DNA from: Progne subis subis
Lineage: Eukaryota; Chordata; Aves; Passeriformes; Hirundinidae
NCBI GenBank assembly: GCA_022316685.1
Contig: JAKJHU010000024.1
Span: 8,588,943 to 8,652,942 of the forward strand
Length of the DNA stretch: 64,000 bases
Reading direction: 5' to 3'
The notes under the pieces are model-generated. The model saw only the letters and a list, made by a program, of their open reading frames with translations, had not been told where the DNA came from and ran no database searches. A program made the translations under genes and the position numbers. Of this stretch, positions 50,786 to 62,300 are shown piece after piece (positions within the stretch are counted from its first letter, which is position 1; each line of letters starts with the position of its first letter).

Positions 50786-52820
50786 CTGTCCCCAAGAGTG
50801 TTGGTGACACACCAGTTTGCCTGTGTCTTTTGAGTGGTAGAGATCCCAACCAATACACTATTACACATATGGTCTAACAAGTGATGAGTTTCTTCTCCCT
50901 CAATCTACTGATTGTGGTGTTACTACACCAGTCCAGGATGATGAGTATTGTCTTCACCAGATATAGTGAGCTCACTGCTGCAAGCAAGGAATTTCCTCAC
51001 CTGCCCCAGCCTCAAGAAATGGATCCTGCCAATGCCTGCAGCCACAGACCTGAGGACTGGCATCCTCTCCTCAGGAGCTCATACAACCCAAATGTTACCT
51101 CTGAAGGACATGTAGTTAAGATACCCAGATAGACAAGGTATAAAGATGTGTGGAATTCTGTATTTAACTGATAAGACAGGAAAATCCTCAGGGGTCATGA
51201 AAGAAAATCAGGGTTCTGGATGTAGTTGCTAGTAAATAACTAGCTATTAGTACTGGGAGACTGATGAGTGCTGGACAATTGTCAGACTGAACTAGGAAGT
51301 CATAAGATTTTGGTACTTCAGACCACATTCTTTATAGTGTAATAAGATAATGCATCTGGAGGAGAGGGACCAGGAGCAGTTGAAGGCTTTGATGTTATAA
51401 AGCTAAAGGCTGAGGTAGCAGGCAAGGTGTGGAGACAGGTTTCCATTCTGCCTTATTTCCATCCAAAGCATGCTTTAAGGTTGTACATTGTTAAAATACT
51501 GGAAGAATTTCTGCAACTAGAGAAAATTGCTGAAATCGACTGTTTCTTCAGATACCTAAAGTCCTCCATCTAGATTCTGCTGTTAGACAGGATGGCTCGG
51601 ACAAGCATTGACTTAGACTGAAGGAATTTGAATACCTGAGCATGCAAATGTAGAGTGGATGAGCATAGCATAGAAAATTGCATTCAAGTCACAATGAGCC
51701 ATAGAATGCAGGAGGTGTACCCTATTCAACTTTCAGTCTCAGAACCTGAGTAAATGTTACATTTTAAACTTCATGTGCTAAAGATCCCACAGGGTGACTC
51801 TCAGTTGAAGAGTATGGTTCCTTATCCTTGGTTTGCAAGGTTACTAATCAAGATCACATTCCTGGGCTTTAATTCATTTAGGGTTACTACACAAAATTGT
51901 TACATACAAGAGTCATGCTGAAGTCTATGTTGTTGATCATGTAAGAGTTCTGCATTTTAATAAAGCTTGTAGATTTGGTCACTTATATTTTTTTCAATAC
52001 AATCTAGCATATGTTTCATTTAGTTTACGTTGATACATAAGTAATCAAAATCATAATTATATTGCTAAAGAAACATCACTTAAAAATAGACATATAAATG
52101 CTGTTTTGATCAGTGTTTTAGTTATGAGATGTAGAAAAATTTATCTGCCTTTGCAGGTGTGTACTCAAAATGCTGTTTCAGGGCAAGTAGTGCTATAGTA
52201 TTTTTCGGAGAGATATTGATTGATTTGTTACTACAGGTATAGTGAGTGAAAATCAATACAGCTGTTTCCCTGTACATCTGTGGTAGTTTCAAAGTTTTCA
52301 GAGTATAATTGACTGAAAGAAGCAAAAGCCTGATATACTTAGCAAACCTGTGTTCAGAGCTGTGCAACATCCTCTGCCTTCATACCAAATAACATTGGTC
52401 TTTAAAAGACTATACCTGTGCACTTGCTTATATATTTTTTATTCTCACAGCATACTTCAGTGCTAGTTTCTTGCAAGATTTTGTTTCTGTGGGCTGGATT
52501 TTGTTTCAGCAGATTGCCAAATCCCCTCTTCCTTCTATTGTAACTGGTTTTTGAACTGTCTCAAATTCACCAATGGCTTTACGACAGTCTGAAAATTAAC
52601 AGTGTCTCCTTACTTGCACAAGGCTATGTGATTCACAAATTCCTTACTTAACTGATACTTCTTTTCCCCTTAGTTCCAGCCAGGCAATCTTGTGTGCCTT
52701 TTAAACCAGTGTAGAGGCAGTAAAATGTGTATATATTGAAACTTTTTCTTCCTGGCACTCCATCACTTGGAAAGCAATCTAAGACTTTTCCATAGGCTGT
52801 TGTATTGGCAGTGACTTAAT

Positions 52821-52838
52821 CCCCCCCCCAAAAAAAAA
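52821..52838 (+). repeat. C(9)A(9) run
   Basis: Nine C followed directly by nine A. Probably length-variable. Confidence 0.8.
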
Positions 52839-53079
52839 CCAGAAACATGATTTTTGATTATGTTATAAATTGGTATTATTTCCTTCAGGCAGGCGGAAGG
52901 ACATGCCAGCTGGACTTTATATGTTGGCTGTTAAAAAGCTTTAAGAGCCAAAATTATAATTAGCTCACTCATATTGAAATATGTTCTCCCTAGCTGTTTT
53001 ATTTTTTTGCCAGAGCCTGATGCAATTCCTGAAAGATGCAATTTCCTTGAGCACAGGAAATATGCATCATACTGTTGGC

Positions 53080-53275
53080 ATTAAGCAACCACCCATGCAG
53101 TGGCTGTTGCAGTGCTTGCAGGCAGAGGTGGCACATCTGCTCCCTGGTGCATTTCGGGGGTGTCTGGCTGCAGGGGCTGGTGCAGAGGGCTCGCACTGAC
53201 TGGGACTGCTCAGTGCACCAGCTGCAGGGATCTGTGCTCCAGGCAGAGGGGGCATGAATGGTCCAGACTCGCAGG
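53080..53275. other. GC-rich islet
   Basis: About 200 bp richer in GC, with many CTGCAG/CAGCTG-type words, but few CpGs. Several frames on both strands are open for 60-75 codons. No convincing splice pair or protein similarity was found. Confidence 0.35.
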
Positions 53276-54212
53276 AAACACTTTTTAGAAGCAAACTGGG
53301 TGAAAAGCAGGGCTAATCCAGCAACAAATCATCAGTTCAAGAAAGTTGCTTGTATTTCAGCAGCACCTAGTTTTATGTATTATAAAGTAGTGTTTAAGAG
53401 AGGCCATTGAGATCCAGGTGTCACCTATTTAAAATTACTGTTGCACACTGTGCATAAGTGGTGGGAGTGAGGGACTGGTAGGCATGGCTGAAAGAAACTT
53501 TATCAAGAAACTTTGACAGGAAGCATGGACTACAGAATGCAAATCTGAGACATCATGGATGCTTATGGCACATCTGAAGTCTGCTGAGCAGGCCAGTGAG
53601 AGTAAGCTAGTCTGGGAATGTTTTCATTCACCCTTCTCTGTCACTCTTCTGATTTTAGCATAGATGTGTCCACTGTGAGAACTGGTCCATAACTTCTATA
53701 GCTCACCAGAGCTGAGAAAGGGAATGGAGGATACTGATTCAGACAGGATAGCAAATGAGATTCCAGTACAAGTCAGATAACTCTGCAAGAAGAATCCAAA
53801 TTCTCCTGTTTCAGAGTTCAGGACCATCCAATAGTTCATTTTAATTTGATCTGAAATGGTTACTAATTTTTCCCCCCACTGTTTGGACTGTTTATTTGGA
53901 AGATGATATTCAGTCATATTAGGGGCGGTAAAATGCTGTCCCTGGAAAGTTCTCTCAGATTCAGTGTTTGGTTGATTCCTTTTACTTGCATTTGTTCTTT
54001 CTCTCTCTGTTGTGGGTGCTTTCCCATGAAGGGGGAAGTTTATCAAAATGAACCCATTTTTTAATTCCATATTAGATATCTATGATAGTTGCATATTTTG
54101 AATATTTTGTTTTGTTTTGCATAAAAGGCTCTTATCCAAGTCTCTATTTTACTACTTTCTTCCCAAAGGAACATAAAATTTTCTTAAGGATCATAATTTA
54201 GTTTGGATAAAA

Positions 54213-54239
54213 GTAAACTTCGTAAACTTCATAAACTTC
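54213..54239 (+). repeat. Three copies of a 9-bp unit
   Basis: GTAAACTTC, GTAAACTTC and ATAAACTTC in tandem, about 75 bp before the large minisatellite. Confidence 0.9.
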
Positions 54240-54315
54240 AAGCATTGGGGAAAAATTAAGAGGGAGTGTTTCTAGTAGATGATGTTATGTCCGTGCAAGA
54301 GCTGTGCACCGTTGG

Positions 54316-55066
54316 CAGCTGAGTTTTAGCCGGCTTTTCCCGCAAATGTGGCTGAGCCGCCTCCTCCCGAGCTGAGGTTTAGCCTCCTCTTCTCCTGCTG
54401 AGGTTTACCCGGCTCTCCCCCAGCTGTGATTTACCCGGCTTACCCCGAGCTGAGGTTTACCCGGCTCTCTCCCAGCTGTTATTTACCCGGCTCTCCCCCA
54501 GCTGTGATTTACCCGGCTCTCTCCCAGCTGTTATTTACCCGGCTCTCCCCCAGCTGTGATTTACCAGGCTCTCCCCCAGCTGTGATTTACCCGGCTTACC
54601 CCGAGCTGAGGTTTACCCGGCTCTCTCCCAGCTGTGATTTACCCGGCTCTCCCCCAGCTGTGATTTACCCGGCTTACCCCGAGCTGAGGTTTACCCGGCT
54701 CTCTCCCAGCTGTTATTTACCCGGCTCTCCCCCAGCTGTGATTTACCCGGCTCTCTCCCAGCTGTTATTTACCCGGCTCTCCCCCAGCTGTGATTTACCC
54801 GGCTCTCCCCCAGCTGTGATTTACCCGGCTTACCCCGAGCTGAGGTTTACCCGGCTCTCTCCCAGCTGTGATTTACCCGGCTCTCCCCCAGCTGTGATTT
54901 ACCCGGCTTACCCCCGAGCTGAGGTTTACCCGGCTCTCTCCCAGCTGTGATTTACCCGGCTCTCCCCCAGCTGTGATTTACCTGGCTCTCCCAGCTGTGA
55001 TTCACCGGCTCTCCCGGCTGTGATTTAGCCGGCTCTCCCCCAGCTGTGGCTGAGGCGGCTCTTGCG
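54316..55066 (+). repeat. 26-bp GC-rich minisatellite with 234-bp higher-order repeat
   Basis: About 28-29 tandem copies of a 26-bp unit, typically CAGCTGTGATTTACCCGGCT plus CTCCCC. Four unit variants occur (GTGATTT, GTTATTT and GAGGTTT openings; CTCTCCC or CTTACCC endings). In the core, 54429-54662 and 54663-54896 are two 234-bp blocks of nine units, identical except at 54566 (A) versus 54800 (C). A third partial block starts at 54897 and carries an extra C near 54911. Units at both ends are diverged (for example GTTTTAGCCGG near 54323), the usual sign of unequal exchange homogenising the middle. Most units hold CCCGG (one CpG) and CAGCTG or GAGCTGAG. Three units make 78 bp, so plus-strand frames without a stop stay open, giving a 174-codon frame at 54426-54950 that I regard as non-coding. 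Confidence 0.97.
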
Positions 55067-55190
55067 CTGGCGAGGCCAGGCAGAGGCAGCCGCCCTGGCG
55101 TTCGCAGGGTGTGCACGGCACAGCCCGGTGGGAGCTCCTGGGCACAGAGAGCGCTCCTCGTGCAGCAGCCGTGCACCCACAGGACTGAAA
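55067..55190. other. CpG-rich unique flank of the minisatellite
   Basis: About 120 bp of GC- and CpG-rich single-copy sequence continues past the last repeat unit before AT-rich DNA resumes. With the array it makes a roughly 0.9-kb GC-rich islet. A minus-strand frame of 74 codons (54952-55176) runs from it into the array; I see no sign that it is real. Confidence 0.6.
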
Positions 55191-58030
55191 AGCGTTTTAA
55201 AGAGTACTAAATAAGTTTCTTGAATTTATTATTTCAGCATAAAACCCTATAGTATATCCATGAATTGATTAACTGGTTTTATAGACAGTCCCCCTTCAGT
55301 TTGAATTCTCCGACTGGTTTTGAAACTGATTCTTTGCAGACACAGGAAACACATGGAGAAGCATATTCTTGCAACCACAGATCAATTCAGGTATTTCGGT
55401 AGGCAAAAAGAAGAAATTCCAAGCTGGAGTAAAAGAAAGTGCTAAAAATTAATGAACCACTTTGAAGTTTTAAGGCAAGCAGTTAACATTACTCTATGAG
55501 GCTGATAGTAATCCAGCAAGTTTTTTCCCAGATACTGGATTTGATGCATGTGTATCTTCTTAAAATGCTCTTTTTATTTCATCTGTTGAAAGATTAGGGA
55601 AACAAATCTTGCTTATAATGTATGAGTTGAAAACTTTCTTACTGATATTAGTAATATTTAAAGGTGTAGTCAAATGCCTATTTGACTTCTTAATGAACAG
55701 ACATCTTAGTTTTGCTTAGATTCCTGAATTCATGCAAATATCAGTTACCGTCTCTAACTCTGCTTTTTTCCACATAAGAAGAAGGAACACTGTAGAATGT
55801 GTTACTACCAGATAATACTGAGTCACTGAACAGAATGAAATGTTTAGAATTAGAACTCCAGAAAGTAAGTATGGAGTTTTATTACTTGAAAATTACTGTA
55901 CTTTCCATGGTGAAAAATGTAGAGGGATTAATACAGTTTGTAACATGCATTACATCTAAAACATCTATAATATGCATTATTTTGGTGGACCATTTTCTAT
56001 GTTTTGAAATCAATTAAATACAAATGATTGGAATGTGATAACAAATATGAATAGGTTAAAAACTTGAGAACTTTACTGCTTGAAAAGAGGGAGTACTCAG
56101 TCTTCCCTGCTTTATGTTCTGGAAACTATTAGTAGCTGAAATAAAAAATCTTAATTTTCCTATAAGTTATACAGTGACATACTTGCAAAGATAGTAACTT
56201 TTTTTCTCTTTAAAGCTGGATGTGTATTATAAAAGCAGTTGCCTTCCACACTTTTTATTGACTTACATCTTCATACCATTTTTTTGGAACTAGTTTTGCA
56301 TTAAAATACATGATGCCATGGTAATTCTCTATTGTACATATTTTCACAGGCCTGCATGTTGCCAAAGTAATTCTGATTATACTTTCAAAAATCTGTAGTG
56401 AGCAAAATGCGGTTGTAACAAATACCCATTTTGTGCTTTTGGAGGGAGTACACATATTTGAGGAAAGGAAGAGAAGTTTGTATGTGCTTTAGACCTGATT
56501 CCAGCACTTTCATTTAGTATAATAGTACTGATAAGCACTGTTTTCCTGTGTCCCTACTGATTTGCTACAGAACAGGCAATGTAAACAAAGATCAGTAATT
56601 CTCCCAATGTAAGTTCAATGCTAGGGCTTGTTAGATTTCTACCTCTTATTTTTATGTAGGTAAGACAAGATATACAAAGGAAATACATGTTGCACTACTG
56701 CTGTTTGATTTGAATTGAGTTTGCTTTGAAATTATTTTTGCTTTTTGAAATTCATCTGCTTTGCTGTCTTTGCCTAGCGTACCTATAGTCCCAAGGCTTT
56801 CTGCCAGCTGAGGATATCTCTACTGCAGCAGTTAATGAATGTTTGATGCATGGACTTACTTTTTGACAATACGCTTACCTTAGTGACCTATTGTGGACCT
56901 CCAAGTAAAAAGCACTGTCCTACTCTAAATATTTCAAGATCAACTGCAAACTCTGGATGATGGTGACCATGCCGTAGGAGCCAGCAGGAAGTTTGTTATG
57001 CTTTCTTCATGTATAGTTGGTTAACCATTAGCAGAAATAGCAATACCATTACCAAAAATAGCATTCCATGTACATATACAGTGAAAGAGAAGCTAAAACT
57101 TTTAGTGGGAGAAAACAATGTAAGAGTGGAAACTGTGACACAAGAAGGGTAAAGCTACACACCCATACAGAACTTCTCTGTATCATTTGGTGGCTTTAGT
57201 ACAGAGAAATGACTGTGTGAAATAACAAACTGTTGTACCTCTGAACTTACCATTGAATAAATAATCCTCAAAACCAAAAAAAAAGAGACCATGAATAAAT
57301 GAATAAGTGATGAGTGGTCAGCTGAAAAGAAGCAATGGAAAACTAGGAAGAGAGAGAAAAATGAAGAGGCGTTGATGCTCATAAACAAGGTGCTAAAAAA
57401 ATTAGGGTTTGTCAGATTGGTACGAGCAGTAATCCCTAGTTTTCATTAGCTCCATATAGAGTGCATGTTGTCAGAGTCCTTTGGTCCAACATTAATTTAC
57501 TAAGTAGTTTGATTAACAATTTATTCTTGCCACAAGATATGCCAGTGAAGACAGAGAAGGGAGGAAGCAGTGTCGAGGAGCAGTTATGTAACAAAGGCAC
57601 AAAATGCAGCCAAGGGCTCTAAAGTTTACTGAAATGCATTTCTCGTATAATGCAATGATCAGATCAACAGTCATTATTCCTTCTAGGACTTCTATAGATC
57701 ACTAAAGAACATAATTTTCTAAGTTCAGCCACTATTTATGTGTGATACTAATATTATAGAGATAATAAATGTACTCCATTCTTTTTATGCAGCTCAAGTG
57801 ACATTGAGGAGAAACCATGCAATAATTCAGCTGTACTGACACCATTAGGGAGCTTGTTCTGGATCACAGGTAAGTCAGATAAATATTTGGCTTTGCGTAT
57901 TTGGTACAGAGCCTGTGGTTAGCAGTTGGTGTTTGGCATGCAACTGCCTACTTTATCCATTTTTATACACCAACTAATTTCTTTGATGTAGGGATTTGGG
58001 AATGGTGAAATAATTTCATAAATTATAAGC

Positions 58031-58050
58031 AAAAAAAAAAAAAAAAAAAA
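58031..58050 (+). repeat. A(20) tract
   Basis: An uninterrupted run of 20 A. Confidence 0.9.
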
Positions 58051-59204
58051 TCTGTTTCATCTACTTCATTCTGGATAGCCACTGCATAAAACCTGTCAAA
58101 AACAAATTGCATTGGGTTCATCCCTGCTGCAGTTCCATTGATTACAGTGGAGTTAAGTCAAAGATGAATCTGTCTGTTCAATTTAAATCTAATGATTGGT
58201 TAAAAAGTCAGGGAGAGAGCCTTGTCTAAATCCAGAGCTGTTTTATCCTTGTGTCAGCATTTAATTCCATTTGCATATAAGCCTATTTCCCTTCCTTAAA
58301 TTTAATTTGTTAGAGCTTCACCCTCTGCAACAACAGCAACAACAAAGTAATTGCATGCACTATTGGGCAATGGTGCCAATACAGCATGTGTTATAAAAAT
58401 GTCTCATGCAAATTTATAAAATGTAGGCATTAGTGACACTCTGCCTGGTAACAGGTATCTGAATACCTGAAAAAAACTCCAGGCTTGAGCTTCATGGATG
58501 TGTGACATCTAATAACACACATATGAAGAAGCCTTATTTTAATATCAGCTATTAATTGTGGCCATTTCACCAAAAGAAATAAGATCTCCATGTCTCGTAT
58601 GACCAGTGGGAGCATTCTAAAGTTTCATTGCAATGAGATAAAACAGGCTGAGGTTTAGTTCTCAGGCTGTACTAGATATCATCTGTGACTTTGCACAAGG
58701 TACTTTTGCAGTATGACTTACCAAGTTTGTTTTAAACTGGGAAGGAGTGGGTGGCATTGTCACAATACACTTATTTTGTTTAGCTGCTACACTCCACTGC
58801 AGTACTGTGTTCTCATATCACCTAGGCTCAAAACTCAGAGCCCAGTCTTCACTGAGACCTTTCACCTGGCCATTTTTGAATAAAAGGACTCTTGTTGAAC
58901 TTGACCTGATCAGCAGTCATTCCAATTCAGCCGTTCTTCCAATGGTAGTGGTACCTACCTTAAGTTGATAGAATCCTTTATTCTCCTTCTCCCTATCCTA
59001 AAAATTTGATTGCACTCAAAGGGGAAACTCTCAAATCAAAATATTTTGTAGGATTTGAGTTTTTCTTTCTGCTTTAAACCCCAGCTTTTCTACCATACAT
59101 TCTGATGCATTAAAACTAATAATGGCCAAAGATTCTTATGTCTTGTCAATTTTGCACAACTTTGTGATCTGTTGAGAAGAAGTCACTTCAGTTTCACCAT
59201 TTGT

Positions 59205-59310
59205 GGAAAGAAGACACTGATGCCAAGGGGTTAATATAGTGACCTGGGACACTGTGCAATTTTATGCAAATAACAAAACCTGGAAGAGAAGCCAGGTTTT
59301 CTGAATTAGG
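59205..59310 (+). mobile_element. Possible MIR-like fragment
   Basis: GATGCCAAGGGGTTAATATA, GTGACCTGGGACACTGTGCA and AGCCAGGTTTTCTGA follow the order of the MIR core and 3' side (GGTTAAGTGACTTGCCCAAG, then GCCAGGATT), but divergence is too high for certainty. Confidence 0.3.
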
Positions 59311-62300
59311 GCTGCATGATGTAGGACTAACTTACCGAGACTGGAGAATAAACACGCATCTTCTCACTTTCTGATTTCTGTGTTTAGATAAATCAGGTTA
59401 TTTCCTAATGTATCAGATCTTTTTAATACAAACTGTTCCTCATGTGGCCAGGAAAGCCCATTGTTACCTCTGTTACTTGCTCCCATTACCTCTTGATGCA
59501 CTTGCAGCCTATCCTCAGGAGGATTAGAAGGCACTCAGGACCTTTCAGGAGGCACTTACCACTTTACAGGGTTAGGATAAGCTTGCCTTTGATGTTTTTG
59601 TGATTGTACCCATCTGTCATAACTGAACATGGTGAAGTAGGCTTTATTTTTATTTAATGTTCTAATTATGTTAAAAGGTCAAATATAAAAATATTTTTCT
59701 CCATTTGCCTGCTTTTCTTTAAAAAATCAATGAGGATGTGTTGGTTTTTAATACATATGCTAATGTTTGAAAAGTAAAAAACAACCCCATGGTTAGAATC
59801 AGCATATAAAAATGTGGTTTCACCTGATTTTAAGGTTTAACAGTTGCAGTCTATGCCACACTCCTTCCTCTCCTTCCATCCATATATTCATTACAAATGT
59901 CAGATAAGGCTAATCCTTCATGTGACATTACTACAGATGGTTACATTGGGGACTTAAACCAGATGCTGATAGTCTGGATAATCTGGATAAAAGCTGGTAA
60001 CCTAAAGCAAATCCATTTTGTGTATTACTCATGCTAATAGTTAAGATATATATAAAATCTTTATTACCCTTTAACACTTTACATAACTCTTTTGCTTTCC
60101 TTTTTTTCTTATACTTTCAAATTTGTTATTTTAGAGAAGATTTTTCTTCATCTCCCACTGTCCTTCTACCTCAGCTAAATCATGCATGTATGTGTGTAAT
60201 AAGATCTCAATTTATCTCACTACATTTATCTTTTGTTTTAAAATTCCCATTGGATTGAAAATTGGCACTGGAAGGTAACTTTATTTTACTTTCATAAAAA
60301 GAGGTTTAATTAAAGCATTAGCAGTGAAAAAGTAACTCCCTTCTGTACTTTTGAAGAGTCTTTAAAGTTCAGTGTTTAGGATGGGAGCTGATAGGGGTGT
60401 CTTCTGCTGAGTGGCCCAGACCTCTGACTAGACTTGAGTGTTTGGAACCCATTTTTCTGTCTATTTAAGAAGGATAATATCCTATCCTGTCTTAGATGAG
60501 ATTTTTTTTAATATTATGTATATGTTTATTCTTTCATTTAGTAATGAAGTCTGTATTCTGAACTGAGGGATTCACAAAGACTTTTTAGTCTAGGAAGAAC
60601 TCTTGGGTGTGTGTTAAGCAGCCCATTATTTACATGGGAAATTTGGTGACATAAACATATTGGATCCTTCCTTGCCCGCCTATGACTATCACTGAATGCT
60701 GCCCATGGCTAGAGGAATAGGAGAGGAAGACACTAGGTTTTTGTGTGTAGCTTAGTATAATGCTATTTTGGGCTTTTTCAGCTGTATTATTTTTTATTTA
60801 TTAGTAGGTTTTGTTTCTAAGCTGGTCACTAGTCTGGAAACACAGTAAAGCAAGTTTACCAGGCACCTGAGCTATGCAATTATTTTGTAGCTTTTTATCT
60901 GTTGCTTAGCACACTTGAGATTTAGATTAGGGTAAGCAACTTGAGCAGATCCTCATACGGTAAATGATCTCAGATCTAATCTGATCTTCCTTTAATCCAG
61001 TGAGCTATGAGGGCAGTGGTCTGGAGCATGGTTCATGGAGCATCGTTTCTGTGATTGGCTTCTAAGCTTGTTTTTCCCCTAGTGTGTACTACAGGAACAG
61101 GTAAAGATGTCAAAGTCCCTGGTCAGCCAAAGCATCTGTAGTACTGAGGTTTGAATACTGGGATTTAATACAGCCTTCTGTAGCCAGTCAAAGCTCTCAG
61201 CAGGACAATTCTCATAGTCTCTAGCAGCATATCTAGTAGCTAGTGATGACTACCTCTCTCAGGGTCCTTATTATTTCACAGATTCTAAAATTATATAGAT
61301 CACACCATTGACTCAAATCAACAGGATTCTATGGAAATCAACAGAATCCAGATGACTTATACCAATGGAGAACCTTGATTCTTCCCTTTGTATAGGCAAT
61401 GATACAGCAGTGAAGTACACTGCTCACTGTGAGTCAAATCATTCTCAACAAGTTGTTGAATATGTTTAGAAGTCAGTCATTACACCTTAGAGCATACTGC
61501 AAGGATATATGCTGCAAACCTTCTGTATCAAAGGAGATGAGTAAAGACTTACTGTCTAGATATTTTTTGTTAATATACTGTTATCAAATACCATCATAAT
61601 TGTTGTTCATTTTGGGATCATAAACCTTTATAGAGGAAGAGAAGGTAAATACTTTGGTCTGAAAGGTTAGCCAGAGGAAGACAAATTATTGCAGAAGATG
61701 TGGAAAGGTGAAAAAGGTGAGTAATTACATTAACTACTGCAAGCAAGGAACCAAACTTTTAAAATTATGTGTTTTGCAGCAAATGCAGTCTTTGCTGATA
61801 CACATTACACTAAATATCATAATTAATAGTGATAATGTCATTTTAGTGGTTTTGGTAATCAGAGTGGAAATAGTAACTGGATCTAATTGGTAGCAACATT
61901 TGACTAACTTTTGACAATTACTTTTTTAAGTGTAAATTTTTAAACTGTGATTTTAAACAGCAGCAGTTCCTTGATGATTTATTTTAGAGGCTTACTGAAA
62001 GTATGAAAATAAATTTCTATTATTGACCATATAGATGTGGTTGAAGGACTTGTGCAGGGGGCAAATATTTTGCTACCATCTGTTCCATCTTAGAGGAAAT
62101 GCCCAATTCAGCAGAGCTATTTCTTTGCATGTTGTAGGTCTAGAAGTGCCATTTCAGCACTATAAAGTCTGATTCATCAAGAATGAAACATCACTTTCAG
62201 GAATGCTGTTTAGTGGAGTGTATATGTATGGAAATGATGTCCTGGTATAGAGAGGGTCCTGGGTTATGGGTATTTTATGATCCACATATCTCTAATTCAT

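Larger units (their letters stand above)
45484..54315. other. AT-rich sequence between the LTR and the minisatellite
   Basis: About 8.8 kb with no secure gene. It begins with a GC-richer stretch (45505-45660) containing an 8-bp stem (45629-45636 with 45647-45654), then simple repeats (45680-45722, 46703-46813, 47023-47068), a hairpin-forming TG/CA region (50651-50785), an octamer cluster (50156-50195) and a GC-rich islet (53080-53275). Confidence 0.5.

Noticed and set aside
54316..55066. Interstitial telomere or CRISPR-like array
   Set aside because: Units contain TTTACCCGG, not the telomeric CCCTAA, and there are no alternating unique spacers: it is a plain minisatellite with variants.
58640..58720. 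MIR-like words (CTGTGACTTTGCACAAGGTACTT)
   Set aside because: Only one short stretch resembles the consensus, without core or order, so chance is likely.
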